Counted from the first letter of the stretch, positions 1-7,735 are shown. The stretch is 32,482 nucleotides of DNA from CAYWRO01 sp964460345 (GCA_964460345.1 CAYWRO010000043.1:1-32482); one strand, 5' to 3'. The notes: generated by a model not told the origin, from the letters alone. Numbers and translations are program-made.

Positions 1-92
1 GCGGGCCGCGTCTTCTTGCGCAACCTAACCTGCGCCTAACGGCGCATAATGCTGTTACGGTCGCGTCTCTGCGTAGCTGCAATAATCAATCG

Positions 93-1028
93 ATGCCTCG
101 CCTCCCCTTCGTCAAGATGCACGGAATCGGCAACGACTACGTCTACATGGACGCTGTCACCGACCCGTCGATCGAAGATCTCGATCTGCCCGCGCTCGCC
201 CGCCGCGTCAGTGACCGGCATACGGGGATCGGCTCGGACGGGCTCATCCTGGTCTGCCGCTGGGCGCCGGAGGGCTCACGAGAAGGACGTGTCGTTCACG
301 GCCGCATGCGGATGTTCAATGCGGACGGATCGGAAGGCGAAATGTGCGGCAACGGCATTCGTTGCGTCGCCAAGTTCCTGTACGATCGGCTCGGCGTCCG
401 TGAACAGCCGATGCTGATTCAGACCGGCCGCGGCGTGCTGTCCATTCGGTACGAGGTCGGCAGCGATGGCAAACTCGCGTCGGCGACCGTTGACATGGGA
501 TCGCCGGCTTTCGAGTTCAAGGCGATTCCGGCCGATCCCGCGCACTTTGAAACAACGGACTCCTGGTACGAGAATGTGCTGCGGGTCGAAGGCCGCGTGC
601 ACAAGATGGTATTTGTGTCAACCGGAAACCCGCACGCCGTTGAGTTCGTCGAGGATGTGGATGACTACGAACTGGAGCGTGTGGGGCCGCTCGTTGAACA
701 CCACCCTGCGTTCCCGGCGCGGACGAACTTTCACATCGCCCGAGTGGCCCCCCATTCGAGGCGGGACGCATCAGGGGAACTCTGGATGCGGACGTGGGAG
801 CGCGGTAGCGGCCTCACAAGAGCGTGCGGAACGGGCGCGTGCGCCGTCGTTGTCGCCGCGGTTGCGACGGGAAGAATCCCCGACGGAACGCACCTTGTGC
901 ACCTGCCGGGTGGGGACCTGCGCATTGGCTATCGCCACACGGATCCGGATTTAAGAACAACGAGACCCGGGAACGTCTTCATGACGGGTCCCGCGGAAGA
1001 GGTATTCGAAGGCGTTATCACGCTCTGA
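93..1028 (+). CDS. dapF: Diaminopimelate epimerase
   Basis: Cytoplasmic, cofactor-independent enzyme that converts LL- to meso-diaminopimelate, the last step before lysine and the peptidoglycan cross-linking residue. The 311-residue protein opens with the family signature MHGIGNDYVYMD (residues 9-20). It has both half-site cysteines: Cys85 in NADGSEGEMCGNGIRC and Cys245 in ERGSGLTRACGTGACA, the general acid/base pair. The ATG at 93 puts the conserved K-MHG-GND motif at the normal distance from the N-terminus; no strong ribosome binding site is visible. A small stem-loop (31-46) and a CATAAT box (45-50) lie upstream, but no -35 box is well spaced. The gene stands alone: no other lysine gene is nearby and the next gene is convergent, 9 bases away. 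Intact and of normal family length. Confidence 0.96.
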   Translation: MPRLPFVKMHGIGNDYVYMDAVTDPSIEDLDLPALARRVSDRHTGIGSDGLILVCRWAPEGSREGRVVHGRMRMFNADGSEGEMCGNGIRCVAKFLYDRLGVREQPMLIQTGRGVLSIRYEVGSDGKLASATVDMGSPAFEFKAIPADPAHFETTDSWYENVLRVEGRVHKMVFVSTGNPHAVEFVEDVDDYELERVGPLVEHHPAFPARTNFHIARVAPHSRRDASGELWMRTWERGSGLTRACGTGACAVVVAAVATGRIPDGTHLVHLPGGDLRIGYRHTDPDLRTTRPGNVFMTGPAEEVFEGVITL

Positions 1029-1037
1029 TGAGCGCAC

Positions 1038-2210
1038 TCACGCTGCCCCCAGAACCTCCTCTACCTTCTCCCTCGCCTCTTCACGCGAGAGCGGCTTCCC
1101 CTCGACCGTCAGACCAAGATGCGCCATGGGGCCGTGCGGCTTGCTCTTCTCTTCCTCCAGCATCGCCGCGGCCTGCGCATCGGCGTTCTTTGAGAAAAGA
1201 ATTGACTTCGCCGTCGCGAAAAGCCCGGAAAGGGAGTTGAACGTGTGGTCCACCGCCGTCGGCTCATACCCGCAGTGCACCATGCACTGCTGGCACGCCG
1301 TGTTGCCGCTGGCACGGCCGTAGCGTTCGAACTCCGTCTCTCGCATCAGTTCTTCGAAGGAGTCGACGTATCCGTCCTGGAGCAGATAGCAGGGCTTCTG
1401 CCAGCCGAAGATGTTGTACGTCGGGTTCCCCCAGGGCGTGCACTCGTACTCGCGCTTGCCCATCAGGAACTCGAGGAAGAGCGGCGACTGGTTGAAGACC
1501 CACTCACGCTTCCGGTTAGAGAGGATCATCCGGAACAGGTCGTTCGTCTTCTTGCGGACATTCAGGAACGACTTCTGATCCGGCGCTTTCGGGTAGGCGT
1601 ACCCCGGGCTCACCATCATGCCCTCGACGCCGAGTGCCGTCATCTCGTCGAAGAACGCGCGCACCGAGTTCGGGTCCGCCCCGTCGAAGAGCGTCGTGTT
1701 CGTTGTCACCCGGAAGCCCATCTGGACCGCCAGCCTGATCCCTTCGACGGCCTTGCGGTACGTCCCCTCGCGGCAGACGGCAAAGTCGTGGTTCTCCTCC
1801 TGGCCGTCCATGTGCACGCTGAAGGTCAGGTACTTGCTCGGCTTGAAGAGACCTTCTTCAAGCTTCTCCTTGAGCAGAAGGGCATTCGTGCAGAGATAGA
1901 TGTACTTCCGTCTCGCGATCAGGCCCTCGACGATCTCCCTGATCTGCGGGTGCAGCAGGGGCTCGCCTCCGGGGATCGACACCATCGGCGCACCGCACTC
2001 GTCGACCGCCTTGAAGCACTGTTCCGGCGTTAACTCACGCTTGAGGATGTGGGCCGGGTACTGGATCTTGCCGCACCCCGCGCACGCCAGATTGCACCGC
2101 AGCAGCGGCTCCAGCATGAGCACCAGCGGGTACCGCTTGCGCCCTTTGATCAGCCGCTGACCCAGCACGTAGGTCGCGACGGTCCACATCTGACTGACGG
2201 GTACACCCAT
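1038..2210 (-). CDS. hpnH: HpnH-type radical SAM protein (adenosyl-hopene transferase)
   Basis: Radical S-adenosylmethionine enzyme. HpnH attaches the 5'-deoxyadenosyl group to diploptene, the first step of extended (C35) hopanoid side-chain synthesis. The radical SAM motif CNLACAGC is at Cys39, Cys43 and Cys46, after the very conserved RYPLVLMLEPLLRCN stretch. SIPGGEPLLHP is the SAM-binding GGE motif, and a C-terminal CQQCMVHCGYEP cluster follows. I start it at 2210 rather than the longer upstream ATG at 2273, because MGVPVSQM matches the usual HpnH N-terminus and an AGGAGG site lies 10 bases upstream. It has 390 residues. No squalene-hopene cyclase or other hopanoid gene is in the window, so the pathway assignment rests on family resemblance. 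A related DUF3463 radical SAM enzyme is the main alternative. Confidence 0.88.
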   Translation of the reverse strand: MGVPVSQMWTVATYVLGQRLIKGRKRYPLVLMLEPLLRCNLACAGCGKIQYPAHILKRELTPEQCFKAVDECGAPMVSIPGGEPLLHPQIREIVEGLIARRKYIYLCTNALLLKEKLEEGLFKPSKYLTFSVHMDGQEENHDFAVCREGTYRKAVEGIRLAVQMGFRVTTNTTLFDGADPNSVRAFFDEMTALGVEGMMVSPGYAYPKAPDQKSFLNVRKKTNDLFRMILSNRKREWVFNQSPLFLEFLMGKREYECTPWGNPTYNIFGWQKPCYLLQDGYVDSFEELMRETEFERYGRASGNTACQQCMVHCGYEPTAVDHTFNSLSGLFATAKSILFSKNADAQAAAMLEEEKSKPHGPMAHLGLTVEGKPLSREEAREKVEEVLGAA

Positions 2211-2338
2211 GACGAGGGGTCCTCCTGACCTGGAAGTGCCGCGGCGGCCGCCCGGGGCGGAACCACCCAGCATGAAGACTCGATCCGAACGCTAGGCAGG
2301 CCGCGGGCCTTCGTTTGTGTCCACCAACTTGTTCGATG

Positions 2339-2364
2339 AAAAAACGCCCCCACGTGGGGGCGTT
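2339..2364 (-). terminator. Rho-independent terminator of the dockerin-type gene
   Basis: A perfect 22-base palindrome (2343-2364, arms AACGCCCCC/GGGGGCGTT around ACGT) is followed on the minus strand by six T residues (2344 down to 2339). It lies about 50 bases beyond the stop of the secreted protein gene at 2417. It also separates that gene from hpnH on the same strand, so the two are not one operon. This is the strongest intrinsic terminator in the window. Confidence 0.85.
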
Positions 2365-2416
2365 GGTTAGGAAGCCGGGGTGGGGCAGAGACCCGGCCGG
2401 CCTGGAAGAGGACGAC

Positions 2417-3271
2417 TCAGCAGCCCGCGAACCAGCCGTCGAGGTACTGAAGGAGATCGAACACGTCGACGCCGGGCGTGCCATCGATGTCCGCACGGCC
2501 ATCAGCGACAAACCAGAAGTCCAGGAAGGCGAGCAGGTCGAAGACGTCGACCATGCTGTCGCCGGTCAGGTCGGCGGAGCAGGAGGGGACGGTGACGCGG
2601 AACTCAAGCGGTGTCAAACCAATCCCGCCTGCGCCGCCACCCCACCCGCCGCCCGCGTCGGCCGGGTTGCTGAAGCTGACGCTGCCGCCGGCGATGAGCT
2701 CCAGCGTGTACTCTCCAGGCTGCAGCAGCCCGGCCTCGTCGAACTCTGCGTTCGGGCCGCAGCCCACAAACTCGTACGAGTGAATGTCATCGACAGCGTT
2801 GCTGAACCGCACCGTCCCGCCGAACGGACATCCGCCGAAGCCGCCGACGAGGGTGTAGTTGAGAGGCTGGTCAATGGTGAAGGTGTACGAAAAGATCATG
2901 TCGGCGTTGATGGTGCCGGAATAGTTGGGGCCGCCGGAGCCGGAGGCATTGATGCTCATGGAGTAGACGACGATGGCATCGTCGCCGTTCCAGCCTCCGT
3001 CCAGACGCGCGTTGCCAGTTGTGTTACCCGAACTCTCGTCCACGGCGAGAAAGCCGCTGGTCGTTGCTTCCTGAAGCCACGCGGTGTAGTCCCCGGGCGC
3101 AACCGACCACGGCGGCGGCTCATCGACGTAGGTGGCGCCGGAGGCGTGCGACACGACGGATGAAGCGCTGACCGTGCGGTCCTGCCCAATCGGCGTGATC
3201 AACTGAGCGCTCGCGATCGCGGGCGCCGCGGCGGTGGCCGCTAAGGCAATGAGAATCGATGCTGACCGCAT
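2417..3271 (-). CDS. Secreted protein with C-terminal dockerin-like (Gly-Cys end) module
   Basis: Exported protein of 284 residues with unknown activity. A signal peptide (MRSASILIALAATAAAPAIASA, residues 1-22) has a good A-S-A cleavage site. The middle (23-229) is a Gly/Ser/Asn-rich, probably beta-rich region with no enzyme motif I recognise. The last ~55 residues hold two copies of a calcium-loop repeat, ADLTGDSMVDVFDLLAFLD and ADIDGTPGVDVFDLLQYLD, and the chain ends AGC. Such double repeats at the extreme C-terminus are common on exported Planctomycete proteins and resemble type I dockerins. The ATG at 3271 is preferred to an upstream in-frame ATG at 3364, since it starts the signal peptide and has GGAGG 8 bases upstream. 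It diverges from the 3458 gene and is followed by its own terminator. Confidence 0.85.
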   Translation of the reverse strand: MRSASILIALAATAAAPAIASAQLITPIGQDRTVSASSVVSHASGATYVDEPPPWSVAPGDYTAWLQEATTSGFLAVDESSGNTTGNARLDGGWNGDDAIVVYSMSINASGSGGPNYSGTINADMIFSYTFTIDQPLNYTLVGGFGGCPFGGTVRFSNAVDDIHSYEFVGCGPNAEFDEAGLLQPGEYTLELIAGGSVSFSNPADAGGGWGGGAGGIGLTPLEFRVTVPSCSADLTGDSMVDVFDLLAFLDFWFVADGRADIDGTPGVDVFDLLQYLDGWFAGC

Positions 3272-3378
3272 GTTGTGTTCCTCCGGCAGAGCGTTGGGGT
3301 GGTGAAATCCGCCTCGCGGCGGGCTATGAACGGCCTGATCCACTTCAAAGTACCACGACGGCATCTTTCGTCAAGTAT

Positions 3379-3406
3379 TTGCTCAAAGAATTTGCTCGTG
3401 TATACT
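3379..3406 (+). promoter_or_regulatory. Candidate sigma-70-type promoter for the 3458 gene
   Basis: TTGCTC (3379-3384) and TATACT (3401-3406) are separated by 16 bases in a locally AT-richer part of the divergent intergenic region, about 50 bases before the ATG at 3458. The -10 box is a 5/6 match to TATAAT and the -35 box is weak. Inference only. Confidence 0.4.
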
Positions 3407-3457
3407 CGCAGGCAAGTGGGCCTGCTTTGCGGGCCCGCCGCCTGTCCTCTGCCGATC

Positions 3458-4681
3458 ATGTCGCTGATGTCGCACCAACCTGTTGCTGCAAACCTCCCTG
3501 TCAAGGTGGAGGCGACCGCCGCCTCGGAGCGGCTGCGGGCGGCGATCGCCGCTGTCATCGCGGCGCTGCCCGTGCCCATCCGGAAGGCGGCTGACCTGCA
3601 GCACTGTCTGCGGATCGACTCGGCGTTGGCATGGAACCTCTTTCGGGCAGCCACCGCTGCTTCGCCGTTGGAGGTGGGGCGATGCGTGCCGGGCGAGCGT
3701 GCCACCGAGCGGTTCCTGAAACAGGCGCAGGCTCAGGGCGTTCCGGAAGAGGTGTTGGAGGAGGTTCGCACCGCGTTTGCGCTCTTTGAGCGCATGGTGG
3801 CCCGACACGCCGGCGATCGCGACGTCTATGAAAGCATTGTCGTCGGCCTGCAGGGAGCGACGAGCGATCAGTTCGATTTGAAGCAGAAGCGGGCGGCCTT
3901 CCGGGCGAATCGCCACATCTGGGGGTGGGAGGCGCGGGTCATGACCGGCTGCTCCATCATCCACCCCGCCGCGGAGCCGGGCTTTATCGAGCACGCCTTC
4001 ATCACGGGCGAGGTGGACCTGCGGCATCTTCGGGAGGGGCGAGTGCTTCGCAGCACTTTGAGGGCCCAGGTGGAGCACACTGAGCGCCGTGGGGAGTTTC
4101 CCGAGGTGGTCCGCCCGATTGATGCCGACGATCCGCACGCGGATGTTGGCTTGCTCTCCCGGTTTTGTTCCCAGCCGATTCCGCGCTTTCAATGGCAGCG
4201 GGGTAAGGATGGGACGGACATGTCCGTGCTCTCCAGCACCTCCCTGGGCAACATGGGGTCCGTGACCTACTTCAAGGGGGTCAAGTTCGGGGGAATGCGG
4301 GCTGACCCGCCCGGGCAGGAGGTGTTCTGCTTCAAGACCTCGGGGGCGCGGCCGATCGAGGTGTTGATTCAGGATATTCTCCTCCACGAAAAGGTCTGGG
4401 GCGGGGGCGAGCCGACACTCCGGGTTCTGACCCGGGAGCCGGGGGCGGGGGAATCGGACGACAGCGTTGATCTGCTGCCGATCCAGGAGCGCGTGGTGTC
4501 TCTGGGGTCCGAGCTGTCGCGTCTGCAGACGCCCGACATTCCGCAGTACCTCGACATCCTGCGGTTCGCGCTCGCGAAGCTCGGGTGGGAGGAGCACGGA
4601 TTTCACATTTATCGGGTCCGGATCGAGTACCCGGTGCTGCACGCGTGCGTTCGGATCGAGTTCGGCGGCGGGGGCGGCTGA
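3458..4681 (+). CDS. Conserved protein of unknown function, possible N-terminal helix-turn-helix
   Basis: I do not recognise this 407-residue family. There is no signal peptide or membrane segment, so it should be cytoplasmic. Residues ~20-75 are helical. The stretch with IRKAADLQHCLRIDSALAWNLF could form a helix-turn-helix like those in DNA-binding proteins that choose 'rounds' or partners by sequence, but this is a guess from pattern alone. A mixed alpha/beta body follows with well-formed, conserved-looking blocks (RANRHIWGWEARV, GNMGSVTYFKG, QDILLHEKVWGG) and a Gly-rich end. The start at ATG 3458 (or 3467, MSHQ) is chosen because the upstream in-frame extension to 3275 runs through the promoter region and has poor codon character. 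It is transcribed alone from a divergent region. The next gene (ECF sigma) begins 160 bases later and may be independent. Confidence 0.7.
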   Translation: MSLMSHQPVAANLPVKVEATAASERLRAAIAAVIAALPVPIRKAADLQHCLRIDSALAWNLFRAATAASPLEVGRCVPGERATERFLKQAQAQGVPEEVLEEVRTAFALFERMVARHAGDRDVYESIVVGLQGATSDQFDLKQKRAAFRANRHIWGWEARVMTGCSIIHPAAEPGFIEHAFITGEVDLRHLREGRVLRSTLRAQVEHTERRGEFPEVVRPIDADDPHADVGLLSRFCSQPIPRFQWQRGKDGTDMSVLSSTSLGNMGSVTYFKGVKFGGMRADPPGQEVFCFKTSGARPIEVLIQDILLHEKVWGGGEPTLRVLTREPGAGESDDSVDLLPIQERVVSLGSELSRLQTPDIPQYLDILRFALAKLGWEEHGFHIYRVRIEYPVLHACVRIEFGGGGG

Positions 4682-4840
4682 GATTCTCCCGCGCCAGGCG
4701 AACGCCCCGGCCATTGCCTGCATATGACTTCCGTGGGTCCAGCGTCCTCGCTCAGGGCTGGCTTTCCTTTTGTCCCGGCTAACCCGGCGGCGTTGTCGTG
4801 TGTCCGCCGCAACCCTTCGCTTGACGGAACCGCCCCCCAC

Positions 4841-5461
4841 ATGGCCAAGCCCCGTGTCCGCACCGATGAAGCCCTTCTTGAGGCGTACCGCCAGGGGGAC
4901 ACCGCGGCGTTCGCCGAACTTGTGGACCGATATCACGACGACCTGCTGCGATTCCTGATGCGGCTTATGGGTTCTCGGGCGGCAGCGGAGGACGTTTTTC
5001 AGGAAACGTTTCTCCAGATTCACCAGTCCGCTGAGACGTTTGACACATCGCGCCGCTTCAAGCCGTGGCTCTTCACAATTGCCGCGAACAAAGGGCGGGA
5101 TGCGCTTCGTAGGAGTAAACGTCGAAAGGCGCTGGATCTTTCCGCCCCGGTCGCGGGCGCAGGCGTCTCGGGTTCTTCGGACAGCCGGTCGTTTGTCGAT
5201 CTGATGGAGATCGACGTTCCGGAGCCGGACGAGGCGATACGCAGCGAGGAGCGGAATGAACTGGTGCAGCGTGCCATCGACGAAATGCCGCACGCTCTTC
5301 GTGAGATCCTGTTGCTGGCGTACTTCCAGCGAATGAGTTACGCGCAGATGGCCGAAGTGCTTGAGATCCCGCTCGGAACCGTCAAGTCCCGCCTGCACTC
5401 GGCGGTAGCGGCGTTTGCGCAAAAGTGGAAGAGCACCTACGAAGCGAGAGGTCGGGAGTGA
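4841..5461 (+). CDS. ECF-family RNA polymerase sigma factor
   Basis: Sigma-70 family factor of the extracytoplasmic-function type, which redirects RNA polymerase to stress or envelope promoters. It has 206 residues. Region 2 spans about 23-90 (AFAELVDRYHDDLLRFLM, EDVFQETFLQIH, FKPWLFTIAANKGRDALRR). Region 4 spans about 139-192 (MPHALREILLLAYFQRMSY, MAEVLEIPLGTVKSRLHSA), the DNA-binding helix-turn-helix for the -35 element. A linker of ~45 residues (95-138) is rich in Ser, Gly and acidic residues. ATG 4841 is chosen because homology begins there; upstream in-frame ATG 4724 would add 39 non-conserved residues. The stop overlaps the next gene (GTGA), which suggests translational coupling to a membrane regulator. 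The target promoters are not known. Confidence 0.93.
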   Translation: MAKPRVRTDEALLEAYRQGDTAAFAELVDRYHDDLLRFLMRLMGSRAAAEDVFQETFLQIHQSAETFDTSRRFKPWLFTIAANKGRDALRRSKRRKALDLSAPVAGAGVSGSSDSRSFVDLMEIDVPEPDEAIRSEERNELVQRAIDEMPHALREILLLAYFQRMSYAQMAEVLEIPLGTVKSRLHSAVAAFAQKWKSTYEARGRE

Positions 5462-6708
5462 CGGACGCAATGGTTCCAGCTGATGCAACGGCCGCCGACA
5501 TGCAGGATGCAGTCTCGCTGAGCGTGCGCGACGCCGAAGCGCTGGACGCGATTGTCGAACGGGAGTTCGACGCGAGTGGTCTGTCCGGCGACCAGGCCGT
5601 GCGCGCCGGCCGGATTGTCTCACTGCTGAGCCGCCTGCGGGTTGACGATGTGGACAGGTCTCGCCGGGCGTTGACGGACGCGACGCTGGCCAGGATTGCT
5701 CGAGCCGGTTCGGCCGAGACGGTGTCTGTGTGTGAACTCAGCGTTGACGATCAGGAGGCGCTTGAGGCGCTCGTCACGGCGGGGTACAGCGTTGAGCGGG
5801 TACCGCGCGTGCTGCGGGACAGGGCCGAACGTGTCGGTCGTCTCCTGTCGTTGTTGAACACGCCCGGGGAGAGCAGGGGCGGCCAGGATCTTCGGGAGGC
5901 GACGCTGCTTCGGGTTCAGCAGAGCATCGAGAGCGAAGAGTCGCTCATGACGCTCGGCGCCGCCTCGGATGCCGCGGGCGACGGGGCACGTGGTCGGTGG
6001 TTTCGGCCGCGATTGGCGGACCTGGTCTCGGTCGCTGCACTGCTGCTGATCGGAGGGTCGGTGCTGCTGCCGATGTTCGGCGCGATGCGCCAGTATGCCG
6101 GTCGCATGTCGTGCGCCGGCGGGATGCAGGCTGCGGGCGCCGCGTTCGGCCAGTACAGCAGCGATCATCACAACTGGGCCATGGCATCGGCTTCCACGCC
6201 GGGCGGGATGTGGTGGAACTTCGGCCAGCGGGAGGAGTCGAACTCCGCGAACCTGTTCACAATCGCTCGCACCGGGTACACAAGCCTCGATACGCTGGCA
6301 TGTGCCGGCAATGAGCATGCCGTCGGCGGCGCGCCGGCGCCCGGCGACTGGGACTGGAAGCGTCACGAGCAGGTGTCCTACGCCTACCAGAACCTCTTCT
6401 CGAGGCATCGGCCGGACATCTCCAAGTCGATCGTCGTCATCATGGCGGACAAGTCGCCGGTGGTGGTTCTCAGCCGGCAGCACCGCAAGATCGATCCCTT
6501 CGCCAACTCGCCCAACCATCGCGGACGCGGGCAGAACGTGCTCTTCTCCGACGGCCGCGTCGAGTGGAAGGGCTCACCGGTCCTGGAGGGAGGAGACAAC
6601 CTCTGGCTGCCGCGGCCGATTGAGCAGATGATCCGATCCGCCCTGGCGGAGCCGCTCTCGGGCCGTGAATCTCCCGCATCGGCCGATGACGTCATGGCGG
6701 TGCCTTGA
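5458..6708 (+). CDS. Single-pass membrane protein, putative anti-sigma partner with H-X9-DG-like outer domain
   Basis: About 416 residues, overlapping the ECF sigma gene by 4 bases if GTG 5458 is used (GAGAGG 6 bases upstream). ATG 5470 is the alternative. The cytoplasmic N-terminus contains two similar units, LSVRDAEALDAIVEREFDA... and LSVDDQEALEALVTAGYSV..., each followed by an R-AGRI/VGRLLSLL helix and an ATLARI/ATLLRV helix. One membrane helix lies at ~186-208 (LADLVSVAALLLIGGSVLLP). The external part includes SYAYQNLFSR and ends with NHRGRGQNVLFSDGRVEW, resembling the H-X9-DG tail of Planctomycete DUF1559/pseudopilin-like proteins. Position, coupling and topology fit an anti-sigma factor, but no zinc-binding anti-sigma motif (HxxxCxxC) is present, so the role is inferred. 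Confidence 0.75.
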   Translation: MTDAMVPADATAADMQDAVSLSVRDAEALDAIVEREFDASGLSGDQAVRAGRIVSLLSRLRVDDVDRSRRALTDATLARIARAGSAETVSVCELSVDDQEALEALVTAGYSVERVPRVLRDRAERVGRLLSLLNTPGESRGGQDLREATLLRVQQSIESEESLMTLGAASDAAGDGARGRWFRPRLADLVSVAALLLIGGSVLLPMFGAMRQYAGRMSCAGGMQAAGAAFGQYSSDHHNWAMASASTPGGMWWNFGQREESNSANLFTIARTGYTSLDTLACAGNEHAVGGAPAPGDWDWKRHEQVSYAYQNLFSRHRPDISKSIVVIMADKSPVVVLSRQHRKIDPFANSPNHRGRGQNVLFSDGRVEWKGSPVLEGGDNLWLPRPIEQMIRSALAEPLSGRESPASADDVMAVP

Positions 6709-6765
6709 CGGGAGGCCGGGACCGGGTATGCCGGCGACTGGCAGGTTCGAAGGGGCCTCTGCCGC

Positions 6766-6794
6766 TTGCTGAGGTGAACTCGGCCGCCTATCCT
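6766..6794 (+). promoter_or_regulatory. Candidate promoter for rpmI-rplT
   Basis: TTGCTG (6766-6771) and TATCCT (6789-6794) are spaced by 17 bases, 78 bases before rpmI. Match quality is moderate (TTG of the -35; TAT..T of the -10). It lies in the only non-coding gap before the ribosomal genes. Inference from pattern and position. Confidence 0.35.
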
Positions 6795-6872
6795 TGGCCT
6801 CGGTTTGGGGGGTTAACAGACAATGCCGTCCGGGAAACAGGGTCTCCGGCCGGCTGTCGGAGTAAAGGCGAC

Positions 6873-7172
6873 ATGCCCAAGAACAAGAGCCACAAAGGCA
6901 CCCTCAAGCGGATCAAGGTCAGCAAGACCGGTCTCGTGCGCCATAAGCACGCGTTCGGTAAGCACTTGCGCTCCAGCAAGAGCGGCAAGCGGCTGCGTCA
7001 TCTGCGGCAGCAGAAGTCCATGGCCAACCCCGAGGCCAAGCGCCTCGAGAAGCTCCTGTTCCGTCGTCTCCGCGGCCGCGACCAGGCGCGGGCGACCATC
7101 AAGCGGAACCCGTCCCCTGAGCAGCGCCGTGCGGCGCAGGCCGAGGCCGCCAAGGCTGCCGCCGGCGAGTAA
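6873..7172 (+). CDS. rpmI: 50S ribosomal protein L35, C-terminally extended
   Basis: Component of the large ribosomal subunit. The N-terminus carries the L35 core: MPKNKSHKGTLKRIKVSKTG, then HKHAFGKHLRSSKSGKRLRHL. L35 is usually about 65 residues; this one has 99. The extra ~35 residues (RGRDQARATIKRNPSPEQRR and an Ala/Glu-rich end) form a basic-then-acidic helical tail. ATG 6873 follows an AAAGG site (6864-6870 area) and begins exactly at the conserved MPK. The gene precedes rplT, the standard pairing, but infC (IF3), which usually comes first, is absent; the gene upstream belongs to the sigma module. Confidence 0.93.
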   Translation: MPKNKSHKGTLKRIKVSKTGLVRHKHAFGKHLRSSKSGKRLRHLRQQKSMANPEAKRLEKLLFRRLRGRDQARATIKRNPSPEQRRAAQAEAAKAAAGE

Positions 7173-7269
7173 AGCCCAGTCAGACACACGCACCAGTCCG
7201 CCGGGACAAAGCCGCGCGGCCGTGATGGCCGGGCGCTCCGATGCGGGCGTTGAACGAGGAACGTAAGAC

Positions 7270-7644
7270 ATGCCACGTGCACGAGTTGGAGCAGCCCGCA
7301 CCCGCCGCCGCAATCGCATTCTCCGCCAGGCCCGCGGGTATTACGGATCCCGCAGCCGCCACTTCCAGCGCGCCAAGGAAGCGGTCATCCGCTCCGGCTG
7401 CTACGCCTACCGCGACCGTCGTAACCGCAAGCGCGACTTCCGTCGCCTGTGGATCACGCGTATCAACGCCGCGTGCCGCATGCGGAACGCTCGCTACAGC
7501 CAGTTCATCAACGGCTTGCGCCTTGCGGGTGTGAACCTGAACCGCAAGATGCTCAGCCAGATCGCCATCGAGGATCCCAAGGTCTTCGACCAGCTCGTCG
7601 AGACGGCGCTCAAGGCGACGAGAGCCGCCCCGGCGAAGGCCTGA
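7270..7644 (+). CDS. rplT: 50S ribosomal protein L20
   Basis: Early-assembly large-subunit protein that binds 23S rRNA; in many bacteria it also represses its own operon by binding the leader mRNA. The 124 residues show the full family pattern: the basic extended N-terminus (MPRARVGAARTRRRNRILR), GYYGSRSRHFQRAKEAV, YRDRRNRKRDFRRLWITRIN, and the C-terminal LNRKMLSQIAIEDPKVFDQL. GAGGAACG precedes the ATG. It lies 97 bases after rpmI and is followed by a GC-rich hairpin that probably ends the transcript. No L20-binding pseudoknot was identified by eye. Confidence 0.96.
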   Translation: MPRARVGAARTRRRNRILRQARGYYGSRSRHFQRAKEAVIRSGCYAYRDRRNRKRDFRRLWITRINAACRMRNARYSQFINGLRLAGVNLNRKMLSQIAIEDPKVFDQLVETALKATRAAPAKA

Positions 7645-7674
7645 TACGGCGCCGCTGACAGACTTCGTATCGTC

Positions 7675-7702
7675 AGGGCCTGCTCCTTTCAGGGCAGGCC
7701 CT
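7675..7702 (+). terminator. Probable terminator after rplT
   Basis: Stem AGGGCCTGC / GCAGGCCCT (9 perfect pairs, loop of 10) followed by only a short T run (TTTG). It lies 30 bases after the rplT stop and before the ribosome binding site of the next gene, so read-through into the M50 gene is possible. Confidence 0.55.
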
Positions 7703-7735
7703 TTGTCCATCACAAGCGACCTGTGAGGAACGGCC

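Noticed and set aside
1..92. Possible promoter and stem-loop before dapF
   Set aside because: GCGCC-TAAC-GGCGC (32-45) and CATAAT (45-50) are visible, but the nearest -35-like box is 23 bases away and the stem has no T run. Too weak to list separately.
1245..2033. 262-codon plus-strand open frame
   Set aside because: Antisense to the hpnH radical SAM motifs; no start context or domain.
3383..5623. 746-codon open frame on the minus strand
   Set aside because: It lies antisense to the unknown 3458 gene and a clear ECF sigma factor. It has an Arg/Pro/His-rich composition and no motifs, typical of the antisense frame of GC-rich genes.
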